Assembly (NCBI GenBank): GCA_047967505.1
Contig: CM106541.1
DNA length: 64,000 bases
Strand: one strand, 5' to 3'
Source of the DNA: Dipteris shenzhenensis
Lineage: Eukaryota > Polypodiophyta > Polypodiopsida > Gleicheniales
Under the pieces are notes generated by a model. It ran no database searches. It was not told the DNA's origin and was given only the letters and a program-made list of their open reading frames with translations. Position 1 is the stretch's first letter. Every line of letters begins with the position of its first letter. Positions 11,234 to 23,848 of this stretch are shown here, in pieces. The position numbers and the translations under genes are program-made.

Positions 11234-12180
11234 GATCGACTTGTATTAAAGGATGGTTAGTCCTTAAAAAAAAAAAAGAAAATCGGCCACCTCTAGGGGC
11301 AACTCGCCCAAGGCCCACACTGCATTCGTAGTACAAACTCTTCTAGATCCAGAAACCCACACCCTACTACAACTGCCCCACCAACTCATGTTTCTTGCCA
11401 ACCAACACTCCAATATCCCTCAAATTTTCCTTGATCTCACTAATCACCAATGGCACCCTCGTCCCCAAATGGAGCAGGGCTCCGAAAGATCAAACGGTAC
11501 CTAACATACTAGACTGCTAATAAAAGAGCAGCCCGTACATAAGGCCAACAACTCAAAACCAAGGGGAGAGCATGCTCCGGATCCCCAAGCAAGGCTAAGC
11601 GCCAATTGGGCCCTATTGCACACCCCATCAATAAACCAGCATCACCTACAGCAAAGGCTACTCTCTTCCACAACTCCCTAACTAGCTCACACTCCCAAAA
11701 AAGATGCATCACTTTTTCTTATGCCACCCCACACATCAAACATAGTGGATTAATTTGCAACCATCTCACCAGCCTATTTCTCACTGGTAGCCACCCATGC
11801 ATAAGTTTCCATAAGAAGAACTTGAATTTCCTAGGTAGCTACGATTTCCACGTTCCTCAAACCTCTCTCTCCACCACCCTGGGCTCTTTCGAGTACTCCA
11901 TACTACATTGAGATCATGCCACCCTTGCTATAAGCATCGCAGCTCTCTGTAGCAATCTTTGCCAAAGTTGTACGACAAACAATCCACTGTTTCTCCCTTC
12001 AATGCAAGGAAGGGCATGAGTTAGTTGGCCAAGATTACGAGCAGTAAGGACGTTATGACCCAAGATAGGAAGGTAGCTTCTCTAGGTGCAAGACCAAACT
12101 CCTGCACCACCCTATTCAACGGCTTAGTCAAGACCAAGCTCACTTGGAGCTAACTAGTTTGTTTCTACTTTTGATTCAAA
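11230..12180 (-). pseudogene. LINE (L1-type) 3' end with RT zinc-binding domain
   Basis: The minus strand encodes, with stops, the typical LINE C-terminal region: FLWKLMHGWLPVRNRL, then LCLMCGVA, then MHLFWECELVRELWKRV (about 11,930-11,640). This is the zf-RVT signature found after the reverse transcriptase of plant LINEs. Upstream sequence to about 12,180 still looks related. The 3' part has a run of about 12 T (minus strand) before a short AT-rich terminus and the microsatellite. The reverse transcriptase itself is missing, so the copy is 5' truncated and inactive. Confidence 0.75.
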
Positions 12181-12289
12181 CCTACTTCCCTCACTGGAAC
12201 CATAATTCTGAATCAAAGCCTTTCTATGGTCCTCGATGTTGTCCTCTTCCTTACCTGCTGAAGTTTGAGGTGTGTGGAAGCTACCATAG

Positions 12290-12900
12290 CTAATGCGATA
12301 GTAGAAGCTAGTGATTTGGAAGCCTTCTTGGCCATCCCCTTAGGAAATCCTTCTTTTCATGCCCAACAAAAGTATGGAAAAAGAAGCAATATCCCTCGGA
12401 TTCATATTTCTCTGAAGATAACCCCCTGTAATATCCTTTGACTTTGTTTGTGTTGTTCATCTTAGGCTTGTAATTCTCCTTTCCAAAACGCCTATTGATG
12501 ATCTTTCTTCTAGCTATTAGAGTTCTTCTATTGTGTGCCCTTGCCCTGATGACTACTATGAGGCCTTCCTATTTGGACCTGCTTGGGCTTTCCCCCATTC
12601 ATCATCATTTCCTAATACTAGGTGAGGGTTAGCATCCATTTTTTATTAGTGGGTCAAAATTTTGCACCAAAAATCTGATGTTTGAATCTAGACCTCTAAT
12701 GAACTGCTTCAATTCATTGTCCTTTGACACTCCAAGATATTAGGCCAAAGTGAGGACCTTAGTGTTATAGGGCAACATAGGCAAAACAATCTCAGAGAGG
12801 CAAGAAAATTCGTCTTACTTTTGACCCAGGTGTGGACATGACCTTTTTTTAATTTAGAATGATCTATGTAGAGCAATATAGTAGGGGAACATGCAACCTT
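12290..12900 (-). pseudogene. Degenerate retroelement gag with relic zinc knuckle
   Basis: Minus-strand reading near 12,400-12,330 gives a run spaced like a CCHC knuckle (YCFF, then H, then GHEKKD) in which the second and last Cys appear as Phe. Neighbouring text has gag-like Lys-rich composition broken by stops. Whether this is copia or gypsy cannot be told. It lies just upstream, in transcription terms, of the LINE end. Confidence 0.35.
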
Positions 12901-13779
12901 TCTCACCTACAAGGTGCTTTCCATCTTGAAAACATGATCTTTGTGCATCAAGATTTCAATGTATTCCTCTATCTGATGGATTTTGATTAGGTCTTATATT
13001 ATTTTCTAATGTGTCTGAACTTCCATGTTTAAGGCTTTTGAGTTTAAGTATGCAAACATAACTTTTGTGACCAAGTTTGTATTTAAGAGAAGTCCTAAGG
13101 GGCTACTTATCAACCTTGTTACTGAACTATCTATCCCACTTACGTTTGTTCTCATATTTAGCAAATCAATATAGACATAGAATTTACTTTTCTCCTTGCC
13201 TTTTTTTCTTTCCTAGTGCCACAAGCTGAGGGATGTATGCACAAACTTCAGCACATGGACATGGGAGGCTCACAACATTTGGTCCATTTTGTCATGCTAG
13301 GCTCACAACAAGAGTTTTTCTTCCAGCAATACAAATCATGATATGCAAGGACCAACTAACTCAATTGTGACCTTAATCGCCTTAAAGATGCAAATGTAGG
13401 GCGGTAGTTTCTAGGGCTATGCATAATCATGCTTATATTTATGTATATAATCTCAACACCTACCATTAGGGGAATTTTGGACTCAAAAAGGGCCTCTTGG
13501 AATAGGCCCTTAAAAAATGTGATTAAGAAACTAGCCATTAAAAGAATGGAGGATTCTTGTTTGGCCTCTCATTGGTGGAGAGAATGTCCTTGGTCCCCAC
13601 TCTCACTAGCCCCCTCTTGTCCCCATCCCCACTTGGGGTATTTACTCACCCATTTGACTTTTGGGGGGCCCCTCTACTCTCCCCCTTCCCCTCCTTGGTA
13701 GATGTGCAGAGCGTAACTTTTCCTCCAAAAAAATCAAAATTTTGAAAATTCTCCCCACATTCCCAAAAACCTCCCAAAA
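12901..13779. other. No gene seen
   Basis: T-rich sequence, then C-rich patches at 13,600-13,700. Short frames overlap on both strands with no domain. Confidence 0.45.
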
Positions 13780-13911
13780 GTCCTCCTCATTTCCACATCC
13801 CTCATGAGTGATGCATCTTTTTCTCATTGAAGATCACATCATGGTTTTGTATGATCTTCTTTGCTTCTGGATCCCAGAGACAATAGCCCATCTCTCCACT
13901 TTCATCATAAC

Positions 13912-14274
13912 CTAGAAAGATGGCACATGTGCATATGCCTCACACCCAAATATATGCAAATGAAAGTAAGAGGGCTTCTTGTCACTCCATGCCTCTTCAG
14001 GAATACCACCATCCAAACTCTTACTAGGTGATCTATTGATCACATGCACTGTAATCTTCATTGCCTTAGCCCAAAAACCACCAAAAAGACTTGCATTGGA
14101 AAGCATATATTGCAACCTTTTCTGAATGATGCAATTCATCTGTTCTGCAATCGGATTTTGCTCTAGAGTATGAGGGGATGTGAGCTCCCTCTTAATCCCA
14201 CATGTATCATAGAAACATTGAAAGTCATGAGAGATATACTCTCCACCATTGTCATTCCGTAGGCATTTAAGCAT
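13912..14274 (-). pseudogene. Copia integrase core fragment
   Basis: Contains RNDNGGEY (second catalytic Asp region) and PIAEQMN, where the third acidic residue is still Glu, then SPSKSLDGGIPEEAWSDKKP. It ends in the deletion at about 13,920; homology resumes out of frame to 13,780. Confidence 0.8.
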
Positions 14275-14398
14275 TCTACCTGACTAATTTTCAACCAAAG
14301 CCAACCATTTCTAAAATTCCTGGAACATATCGCTCTTCGGAGTTATAGCATAAGCCCATACCTTCCTAGTTGCATCATCAATGAATGTCACATAGTAT

Positions 14399-14722
14399 TC
14401 ATCCCCGCCTAAGCATGGGACCACATACGTCTGAATGCACCAAATCAAGCCTTTCAAGATCTTTCTTTCCCCTTCTTTTATGGGCTAATTTAGTTTGCTT
14501 CCCATAGAGACAATGCTCACAAAATTCAAAGTCAGAAAAACTCAAATGCGGTACATAACCCAAATGGTATAAGAGTTTCATTCCATTCTGGCTCATGTGC
14601 CCCAACTTGCAATGCAACAAAGAAGTACTTGGTTGCTCAGTTATTGCAACAACATGATTAGACACCCTTGATACATGTAAGGGATATAATGTCCCACACT
14701 TGGTATCCCTTGCCAAAACCAT
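14399..14722 (-). pseudogene. Copia GAG-pre-integrase fragment
   Basis: Keeps the His-His-Cys-Cys zinc region of integrase (CKLGHMSQNGMKLL, then FCEHCLYGKQTK) and LVHSDVCGP, which contains the first catalytic Asp. Confidence 0.8.
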
Positions 14723-14785
14723 AGAGCCCTTCTGAAGTTTTGAACTCTAAAAGACAAAAGTGGCCTGAAAACTAGCGTCATCTAG

Positions 14786-15004
14786 CTAACCCACTGAAAT
14801 AAGACTCTTGGTCAGCTTAGGCACATGTCTCACATTTTTCAAAATAAATGTAGACCCATTTGCAAAAGAAAACTTTATGTCACCTACTCCCACTATCTCA
14901 CATGCATAATTATTTCCAAGATGCACACAACCTATCTTTCCACTGTCATAAATGGAGAACCATTCCCTATGGGGAGTAACATGGAATGAAGCACCAGAAT
15001 TCAA
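14786..15004 (-). pseudogene. Copia protease fragment
   Basis: Shows NSGASFHVTPH, the aspartic protease active-site region in which the catalytic Asp of DSGA has become Asn, then VRHVPKLTKSLISVG, the conserved end of copia retropepsins. The change would inactivate the enzyme. Confidence 0.8.
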
Positions 15005-15374
15005 AATCCAATCCTAGGAATATGCATCATCTTAAGTGGTAAGCAAGTCTGCAAGTAGTCTAGACATGAAGAGAATGTCATTGTCACTATTATCAGTGAC
15101 TGCATTAATCTCCTCGATCTTCATTTTTCCCTTGTCCTCCCTTGGACTCTCTTCCTTCTAATTTGCACCCCAATTTGCATTCTTTTTCTTATCCTTTTGC
15201 TCTCTTTTCAACTTGTAGCAATCCTTTTTCATGTGGCCCTTCTTGCCACAATGGTAACACTCAATGTTTCATGCCTTGGATTTGCTATGAGACTTCCCTC
15301 TTTCTTAGTACTTCCCCTTGAACTGTGATCTGCCCCTTTGCACATTTAAGGCTGTTGTTGCCATCCATAGACTT

Positions 15375-15935
15375 CTATCTAATCTCCTTCGCCAACAAGC
15401 TACCCACAACATCATCAAACTTCAGTACTCCACCAGTTGCAGAGTTACTGATAGCTGTATGAAAGGTAACCCATGAGGATGGCAACAATGAACACAAGAG
15501 GAATATTTCCTTCATCTCTGTATCAAAATTCATCTTCTGATCTTGAAGCTGGCTGAAAATAATATTGAATTCTTTCAAGTGAGAAGCAATGGAGACCCCT
15601 TCCTTCATCTGCAGCTCAAACAACTTAGAGGCAATTTCCTTCTCATAAGTGGTACATAATTTCTTCCATAAATCTTCTGTAGTCTGCTTATTTACTATTG
15701 TGAAATCAACTGAGTCTACAAGATGAAGTCTAACAGTAGACTTTGCTAATGCATCTAACTCATTCCAATCATCCTCAAACATATCTGCAAGCTTAGCTCC
15801 AATCCCTACCAAGGGTTTAATCTGCTTCTTTTGAATAAGCACATCCCTTATCTGTTCTTTCCACAAAGAATAGTGTGCCCCATCAAACTTTTCAATGCTA
15901 AAAAACTCCTTTTCAAACATGGAAGAGGATTCCAT
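15375..15935 (-). pseudogene. Copia gag fragment
   Basis: Starts MESSSMFEKEFFSIEKFDG and carries the UBN2-type copia gag signatures (YSLWKEQIRDVLI; TTEDLWKKLCTTYEKE; LLPSSWVTFH). It aligns with the gag of the 5.9-kb copy with frequent substitutions and a short deletion where that copy has NKVYLMKR. Unlike that copy, the frame stays open past the position of the gag frameshift (GGVLKFDDVVG). The zinc knuckle follows at about 15,270-15,210 beyond a stop. Confidence 0.85.
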
Positions 15936-16825
15936 GATGCAAATGAAACAACATCCCAAATGCTAGTACTTGCAAGAAAGGAATCACACCAAATACTAGG
16001 TGCACCCAAATATGTCTGCCTTAATGAAGGATAGTGTCACCAAAACTGAAGGCTCAACATCAAAATGCATCTGACTCATGTGCATATACTATACATCCAT
16101 ATGAGCAAATCTGGCCCAAAAGAAAATGCCAACTACAATGGCATTTGCAATGCCAATAAGTGCCAAAATGCCTCAAGCATAAATGTTGTCCATGAGCATA
16201 TGCATCAACAAAATCTCATCCAAGAGATCATAGCACAACCTGTGCATCCACTGCAATATGTCAAAGCTATTCCTCAGCATAAAATAGCATCTGTGTGCTA
16301 AACGTCCATCAATAAAGCATCCCACATGGTAATTTGGGCCTATCAACACATTCAATAAGGATTGCAATGCATCCAAATGGCCTGTAAAGCATCCATTGCA
16401 ACCCAATGCAAACCACGAATGAGCATGCATGGCCCAGACTGCGATCAAAGTGATCTCCATAAGGTATATCCAAAAAATCATGACCCCACGGCAATGATCA
16501 CTAGTGAAAATAGAACTTCGGATGCCTCAAAATATGGGTGTCACTACATAATTGGACTCAACAAGACAATCTGCAAATATCTCTCTTCTATTGGAACTTC
16601 AAAATCTCATTCGAGGATGGAGTAAGAGCCAGTCAATGCTTGCATTTCCTTTTAAAAATGAACCTCAGGCAGATTAAAACATAAGGGGTAGCCTTATCTA
16701 CCACGTGGCAATCAATGAGAAGGTCTTGGAACCTTTGAGAAATTTCTTGCAAAGAGATGACAGAAAAACATAGAGAATCACAACTCCCTTGATTCTTCAC
16801 GGAATATACTACACAAGAACGTGTT

Positions 16826-18359
16826 TTCATGTAGTATGTGTATCAATCATGCATGCCACATCATCAATTTGACCACTCCTTAGTTAAGTGAAACATTACC
16901 TAAGACACTCGATTGGTTCCTGATGGATTCAACCCCTCAGATCTATTATTGGTTTACACATACATGCATATGACACCACTGTACTACCTTGGAATTGAGT
17001 AGTTATCATGTTAATGATTTATTTGTAGAGTGATTGGATTTAGGGTGATCACACATATTTGTCACATTGTTGACGATTTTTTGGCATTGGTTCCTACACA
17101 TATGCCAACCTTGTAAATCCTTTTGGCTATAAATTTTTGGCACATTGTTTGCCATTATCTTATTATAGCTTTGATCTTTGGCACTGATATAGGTGTTCCA
17201 TCATGACTTGGATCACACATTTGTTATCTAGGATCTCCTCTCATATCAACATATGCTGGATCATGGTTTAAAAACATTTCATTTTGAGAGGGAGTATTAC
17301 ATATTGAGCATAAGTCCCATACTTGGATCTTAGATTTCCATGCTTAGGTTTATGGATGCACACAAATCACTATTCTTTTCATATTCAGTAGCCTTCCACA
17401 ATGAAGTGCCATAGTGTTCTCATGGATAGACACTCTTCATGACACATGAGTAGGCATCTGGCAAAGAGCACTAGATAGTCTCCAACAAGGAGCCAGTCAA
17501 TGTTTGACCACAGTGATGGAGTGCATTAATTATGGATTCAATTTCTACTACCATTTTAGATCAAAATTTCATTCCTTAAGACGTTTTACCATTACTTTAG
17601 TTATGCCACAATGCATCATACTTGGATTAAGTAGTTGTCACCACTACTGGTGACCAACAAATCACGTGAGGACATCTCACCATCGTTAGTTTAGTCTTGC
17701 AATATTGAAAATGATAAAATCAATATTTTCCATAGAGAAAGCTATAGAATGATGGTGTTCTAGCATGCATTCATATCTGCTTTACACAATCTATACTTGA
17801 TGCAATTTGTGGTGTTATCCAACATTACTAGCTTGTCTAGATAGCATTCTAGCATTTGGTAGCTCACATGCTTCTTGGATTTCTCTTTTGAAATCATGGC
17901 TATTAGGCCCTCTTATAGTTAGCTCCTTGATGATATTATGATAGATACATATGCATTTGATGCCAATAGATTTTGAAACAATCACTTCTATTGTAGACTA
18001 TTTTCAGCTCCTATTACTTGAGCATTCATATAAATTACGACATCAAGCTATTAGGCTTTGCCCATGGAATGTGTCATATTTTTCCACTATCATACCTCTT
18101 CCATTTTATGGGCTAATGCTATTTGCTCCTCCAATCGCTAATATTATGTAGCTTGTGGATCCCTATGTCAACATTGATTATGAATTTTTTAATTCTCTAT
18201 TATTTGATAGACCTTATTAATTAATTTCCACATTATTCTCCATTATTTGAGAGACCTTATGAAGTTCTTCCCACAAATCTTTTGTAGTGTTGTGGTTTGT
18301 TTGGTTTGGTGACACAATGCATATTTTTTACACCTAAGAATGATGTATGGTTAAAGACA
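16826..18359. other. No gene; possible faint copia gag trace near 18,240-18,300 (minus)
   Basis: AT-rich. A single minus-strand run reading TTKDLWEELHK near 18,290-18,255 looks like the copia gag DLWE motif, but its surroundings are too decayed to delimit. Confidence 0.35.
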
Positions 18360-19080
18360 ATGATATATGAATGCCCAACCACATGCATGATAAAAAACTA
18401 AACAAATATGCATGCCTGACCCACATCAAAATTTGCAAGCATATGAATGTTACTTAGATTAAGGTTTTTTCAAAGTATTATACCCATCATACACCCACCC
18501 AATCACCCCCCCCCAAATAGACCCCCACCCAGCCACCCCCAGCCCCCTCTCCCACGCCTACAGGTGCACGCGCGCATGCATACACACACATAGAGTGATA
18601 GAAGTTCACCATTCTTATTTTTTAAGCATATGCATGATGCATGGTAATAAAACAAATATATATGCATGCCCAATCATGCAAATAATTCTGGAACCATAAA
18701 AAAGTTTGTGAACAGATGAATTAGACTTAGATTTAGGCCTCTCTAGAGTACCATACACACACAAATAAATACACATTCCCAACCATGCAAATGATATCTA
18801 CCATCAAAATTTTAAAGCATGTGAATCTTAGTTAGATTAAGGCCTCTACAAAGTATCATACCCATCAGACATACACACACATGGTAGACTCCCCACCGGT
18901 GCATATTTTATAAACTCTTGCATGTTGCATGGTAAAAACAAAGAAATATGCATGCCCAAGCATGCAAATGTGCCCAACCTTGCAAATATTATGTAGCTCA
19001 CATCAAAATTTGCAAGAACATGAATAAAAATTGAATTAAGTCCTCTTCAAAGTATTGTACTGAGCAGACACATACCAATA
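18360..19080. repeat. Degenerate tandem repeat, about four units
   Basis: Recurring block: atgcatg and cccaa-catgcaaat, then atcaaaatttgcaagcatatgaat, then agattaaggcctct and aaagtat-atacccatcagac. Copies end near 18,490, 18,760, 18,870 and 19,070. Unit length is irregular (about 110-270 bp) and divergence is high. Confidence 0.6.
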
Positions 19081-20059
19081 TGATATGAGCCCATGGATGC
19101 ATATTTTGACTGTCTTGATCATGTGGCAAGGCCACATAAGCATTTGGTTCCAATTAGCCCTCTAGTTAAACCTTTGAGTGTCTCTTCACATTTTCCATAA
19201 CAAAGGAGCCATTTTTCATGTAATCGGTCAACACAACTAGATAAGGGGCCTCGAGTCGGGCAACGATTGTCAAAGGCCCTTCCACTACATCGAACTGATC
19301 CTGTAGAAAGGCAATATATGACAGGGCTTCACATGCCTCTATATTTTAACTAAGAAAATTTGCAAAAAGGGTTCTAATTAATGAGTCCTTGTATAGGTCC
19401 TTGCATATTATACAAACAATTTAACTATTGCTACATTTTAAAACTTGGGGCACAAAAATATTTTGTTGAAGAGTACAACTTTGTTATAAACATCCGATCA
19501 AAACTTTTGGCATCAAACGAATACTTTTTTAATTCTTTTTTTATAGTATAGTGATGGTATCATTGAATTTTTTTTTCATATTATGTTCGGCATTTGCAAA
19601 TAAGTATCTCCACATTTAGCAAACAATATCATCTGCAAGATTAGGTTTCTGTTGAGCATTCTTTACGCCTACAAGTATCCTAGTAGAAGGGATAATAAGC
19701 AGAAACCTACGAAAAAATATGCAAGGACCTTGAGGGAACCATGCAACCATCCTAGTAGGCCAAGAAAGACAACCAACATAGGGCATTCATGATGGAGAAA
19801 CATGTCAATGTAGAGGATGGACTTCAAGGGATTACTAACATTAAGGAGCCTATTCATGCTCTCAATTGTATTTCTACTTGGTTATGCAAACATTTAAAGG
19901 CACAATTTATTTCTCTTGCCTTTGTAAAAGCATTTTCTTTATGGTTTCTTTGAAAATTTTATTAAATATAAAACCAGTACTCTTTTCCACTAGAAATCAA
20001 TAAGAAAGTCTCAAGATATTAAAACTGCAACAAGTAGTGTAAGAATAAGGGTCATGATG
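19081..20059. other. No gene seen
   Basis: AT-rich with T-runs at about 19,530-19,580; no motif. Confidence 0.5.
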
Positions 20060-20560
20060 AAACTCATTGATTCTTGAAAGATCCATCACTTAGGAGTGTC
20101 ACTTTTGTGGAGAGATTGGTCATCTTGCAAGGAATGGGAAGAAGCCCTAAGAGGTGGGCAATTATGTAAGCACTTCACATAATAACATGGATGGACTTCT
20201 CTAGTGGGAGGAGAAGCATGTATGCATGACGCATTGGGCCTTTGGTGGACACATATGCTCTATGTAGTCTTGTATGCATTGAAGATGTGTGTAATCCCCT
20301 ACATGAGTACTATATACAATAAGAAATTGTTGAGAATCTAAAGAACAGTCCAACTAATGGCTCTAAAAGGTGATATTGTGAATCTAAAATATGTTTGGGA
20401 TCTCAAAAACTTAGCTTCGCTCATTTTTACCAATCAAATATTTCTTTAACCATAAAAAATATGTAGGTTATTGAACATAGAAGCCCAAAATAAATGCAAA
20501 TAGCTAGAAAGGGCACATAATTTAGAATTGTATAAAGTAGATAAATGATTTGTATATGGA
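20060..20560 (+). pseudogene. Relic Ty1/copia gag-protease
   Basis: Plus-strand frame near 20,097 reads CHFCGEIGHLARNG, a CCHC knuckle whose last Cys is lost. About 290 bp later KYVWDLKNLASLI matches the stretch that ends copia retropepsins, and near 20,520 a frame reads LYKVD, as at the start of GAG-pre-integrase. Spacing and order fit copia; stops and frameshifts abound. Confidence 0.55.
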
Positions 20561-20992
20561 GTTCTGTTGGCTATGATTTGATATTTTTGAGCAAAGATCT
20601 CTTTCTCTACTACAATAATTGAAAATAGGAAGCCACATGATTACATGCATGTAGCTATAATTTACTAGAATTTTGTTGGAATCTTGGGGTTCTAAAAGGA
20701 GGGTCATGGATTTTGAGCATAGTAAAAAAGTGTTTCCCCTTTTTGTTGTAACATCCACAAACAACAGATGTCAGTATTGCTTAAAGCTATACCACAAGGA
20801 CAAACTTCAATATAGTTTAGGTGAAAGAATTAATTTCAAGTCACTATTTTGCAAATTGGCATCATGGAGGATAAAGATACATCTTTCTTGTAACAAGACC
20901 TTCTTCTTTTTTTTAAAAAAAATAATTGGAGGCTTTGCTTACTATATTCCCATTATATTGCACAAATAGTAAGTCCTAAGATGCATATGAGT

Positions 20993-21745
20993 CGGTAAGA
21001 TATGTAAGCAAACATGACAAATTTGTCTTGTAAACATAAAAGTATGTCTTCAAAAAAGGTGCCCTTAATGTGATAAACGTATTCTCTTATACAACAAGGC
21101 CTCCCTTTCTACTTGAGTTTGATAAATTTGTTATTAAATTCATCATTGAGTTTATTGAACTATCTAGCATGTTTATTAAGCAAGTACACAGTTTAATTGA
21201 ACTATCTAGCATGCTTATATTGGATAAGTTGGTAAGATATGTAAGCAAACAGGACAAATTTGTCTTGTAAACATAAAAGTATGTCTTACAAAAAAGTGCC
21301 CTTAATGTGACAATGTTGTTTGTAAACATATTCCCTTATACAACAAGGCCTCCCTTTCTACTTGAGTTTGATAAATTTGTTATTAAATTCATCATTGAGT
21401 TTATTGAACTATCTAGCATGTTTATTAAGCAAGTACACAGTTTAATTGAACTATCTAGCATGCTCATATTGGATAAGTTGGTAAGATATGCAAGCAAACA
21501 TGACAAATTTGTCTTGTAAACATAAAAGTATGTCTTACAAAAAAGTGCCCTTAATGTGACAATGTTGTTTGTAAACATATTCTCTTATACAATAGGGCCT
21601 CCCTTTCTACTTAAGTTTCATATATTTGTTATAAATGTCATTATTGAGCTTATTGAACTATCTAGAGTGTTTATTATACAAGTACACAATTTAATTGAAC
21701 AATCTAGCACACTTATACTGGACAAGTATGTCTACCATGCTTACA
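20993..21745. repeat. About 249-bp tandem array, three units
   Basis: Units begin ggtaagatatgtaagcaaac at about 20,994, 21,231 and 21,480. The first is 12 bp shorter; the third decays after about 21,640. Inside each unit a 35-bp stretch with ttgaactatctagcatg occurs twice, so the array has a nested repeat. Open frames of 66-80 codons recur on both strands with the unit, a by-product rather than genes. Confidence 0.95.
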
Positions 21746-21939
21746 TTGAACAAGTATATAATGTATTCTAAGCCTTCAATAGTCTATGATGGTCATAAGT
21801 CCTCATATTTCCAATCTCTATAAGTAAGTACATCAAGAAGAAGTATGCATCGCCTGTCAAACCTTAAAGATTAACGTTACAGTGATGTACACTATCATGG
21901 CATTGAGGGATATAGTTTACATCACTATTTGGGTAATGT

Positions 21940-21998
21940 TCTTAGGGGGTTCACCTCACAAAATTTTAGTGTACCACGTGCATTGAAAAGGATGGGGC
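21940..21998. repeat. Second copy of the MITE left terminus
   Basis: Matches 8462-8522 with about six differences (ggttcacctcacaaaatttt), then diverges. No partner inverted repeat was found nearby. Confidence 0.6.
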
Positions 21999-22270
21999 CT
22001 AGATGGATTCAACATGTTTAATATAATGCCACCATTGCGTTACAAAATTTAGTATCCAAAAGCTCTATTTTTATTTTGACCTTTTCTTAAACTAATAAAA
22101 TAAAGAAATTACTTGTTAACGTTTTCATTCTAATGATTGGTTTATTACGAATAACTTCAAAAAAACATTTATTAACATTTTTCTTATTAAATACTATTTG
22201 ACGAAATTTAGTTGCCAAAATTAGTTTTCTTTTAAATGTTAGTGTTTCTCATGCTACCATATCTTTTGTA

Positions 22271-22443
22271 CAACCATGACTTAACATTGGTACTATTGGC
22301 TCACTATTGGTGTGGCGGATTACTTTGAAATGGCTTGAAATAAAAGTAATTTAAGGAATGTGAAGAAAATACTACAACCATGACTTAACATTGGTACTAT
22401 TGGTGTGATGGATTACTTTGAAATGGCTTGAAACAAAAATAAT
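22271..22443. repeat. 104-bp tandem duplication
   Basis: Two copies of caaccatgacttaacattgg through gattactttgaaatggcttg. The first contains an extra ctcactattgg segment. Confidence 0.9.
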
Positions 22444-22957
22444 AAATTTAGCTAGAAATAGCTCGAGGTCAAAAAAGGGCATAATAGGTGAGGGATTAGT
22501 CCAAGCATGCTCTATTGGTGGGAACATAATTGCTTAGATGTTTCTTCTTTTTCCTCATGGTTTCCCCTTGGTTTCCTTAATGTTTGTACATGGGAGAGAA
22601 AGCCACAGTGAATTTCGCCCCCCTCCAAGGCTATAACTTACTATAAAATACACTAGATTTAACTTAATTATGCTTTTTATTTAAGAAACATATTTGGATG
22701 GCTTCAAGGAAGTTTCACCTATCATTGTTGTGTGTTAAACTCGTGTTAAATGAGTGCTAATGAAATATTTTTGGGGGCATATCCCATATACTATTTAGAG
22801 GGTATGTTTATTTAGGGTGTACTCTTGTTAAAAACTAGGAGAGAGTGCTCATAGGAAGTGAATGATCAATGTCAGTGGTAGATGGAGAGTAAATTGCGTC
22901 AACATCTTATGAAGAGCATCAAACATGGTTTTCACATGGAAAGTTAAATACTTAGGC

Positions 22958-22960
<3 letters not shown>
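22444..22960. other. No gene seen
   Basis: AT-rich spacer before the GT/GA microsatellite; no motif. Confidence 0.5.

Positions 22961-23050
<90 letters not shown>
22961..23050. repeat. (GT)n(GA)n compound microsatellite
   Basis: About 40 bp of GT then about 48 bp of GA with one interruption. Frames across it are low-complexity artefacts. Confidence 0.95.
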
Positions 23051-23055
<5 letters not shown>

Positions 23056-23059
23056 TGGG

Positions 23060-23250
23060 CGCATGCATGTGAGCACATATTCCTAGGTGTATGCATGTGT
23101 TTATGTGGCTATGTGTGCCAAGCAATTGAGCATGCATGCACATAGACACATGCACACACATGCGCATGCACACACATACAATTGCATGCACCCCCCCAAC
23201 AACACACACACACACAATGTGTACAAGTGTGTACATGTAGACACATGAAA
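23060..23250. repeat. Alternating TG/CA-rich tract
   Basis: Dense in catgcatgcacacaca-type alternating purine-pyrimidine sequence, with a small C-run at about 23,192. A cryptically simple region with Z-DNA-forming composition. Confidence 0.7.
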
Positions 23251-23848
23251 GGACATAGGCATGCATTCATGAAAGTGTTAATGATAAAACCTTTGCATTC
23301 AAATGTAACAATTTTATACAAGAAAAATATTTTGTAAACACCCGTGTCCTAGTAGTATAAGCATTCAATTAATAGTCAACATTGGCAGAATTCGACTTTT
23401 AGCTGCAAAGAAATGATGCTTTTAGATCTCCTTTACCCCTCCAATCCTTCTAACATAAGTTAGGCTATGAGAAAATGAGCACAATGTATACTATTATATT
23501 GCAAATTCTTCTACTTGAATGAGTACCTTTCAACAAGAGCATGGGAAAAAGTGATCAGATAAATCATAATATGCTTAGATTGTAATAAAAGGAATGCCAA
23601 ATATATATGCATGCATGCATTCACGAAATGATTTCATAAAGTATAAGTCAAGGAAGTGAAAACAATCTCTCTCTCCCCTTTTGCCCCCCCCTCTTGCCTC
23701 CAAAACCATCCTTTACTCCTTTTTCACTTCTTTGGGTTGAGAAGGCATGGTGTATCTCCTGAAATCATGGTGAGAGACTCTTTACTTTAACTATAAAAGT
23801 ATTCTATTGGTGGAACAAAACATTACCCAAAACCAAGGCACATGACTA
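23251..23848. other. No gene seen
   Basis: AT-rich, with a C/T-rich patch at 23,668-23,700. Confidence 0.5.

Larger units (their letters stand above)
13780..16825 (-). mobile_element. Truncated Ty1/copia relic, same family as the 5.9-kb copy
   Basis: Reading right to left it matches the intact element at 54,878-60,754 from the middle of its untranslated leader (about 55,680) through gag, protease and integrase to about 58,700, then the match stops. Both LTRs, the reverse transcriptase and RNase H are absent. The integrase end carries an internal deletion of roughly 45 bp near 13,920. Gag and pol fragments remain readable but are separated by stops. Being more decayed than the other copy, it is probably an older insertion broken by later rearrangement. 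Confidence 0.9.

Noticed and set aside
20993-21745. CRISPR-like array
   Set aside because: Units are 237-249 bp and fully repeated without unique spacers; plant nuclear DNA.
21070-21771. Repeated small genes in the 249-bp array
   Set aside because: The frames recur on both strands simply because the DNA unit repeats; no motif and no start context.
22849-23321. Minus-strand frames of 70-104 codons over the GT/GA microsatellite
   Set aside because: Composed of Ser-Leu and Thr-His dipeptides translated from simple repeats.
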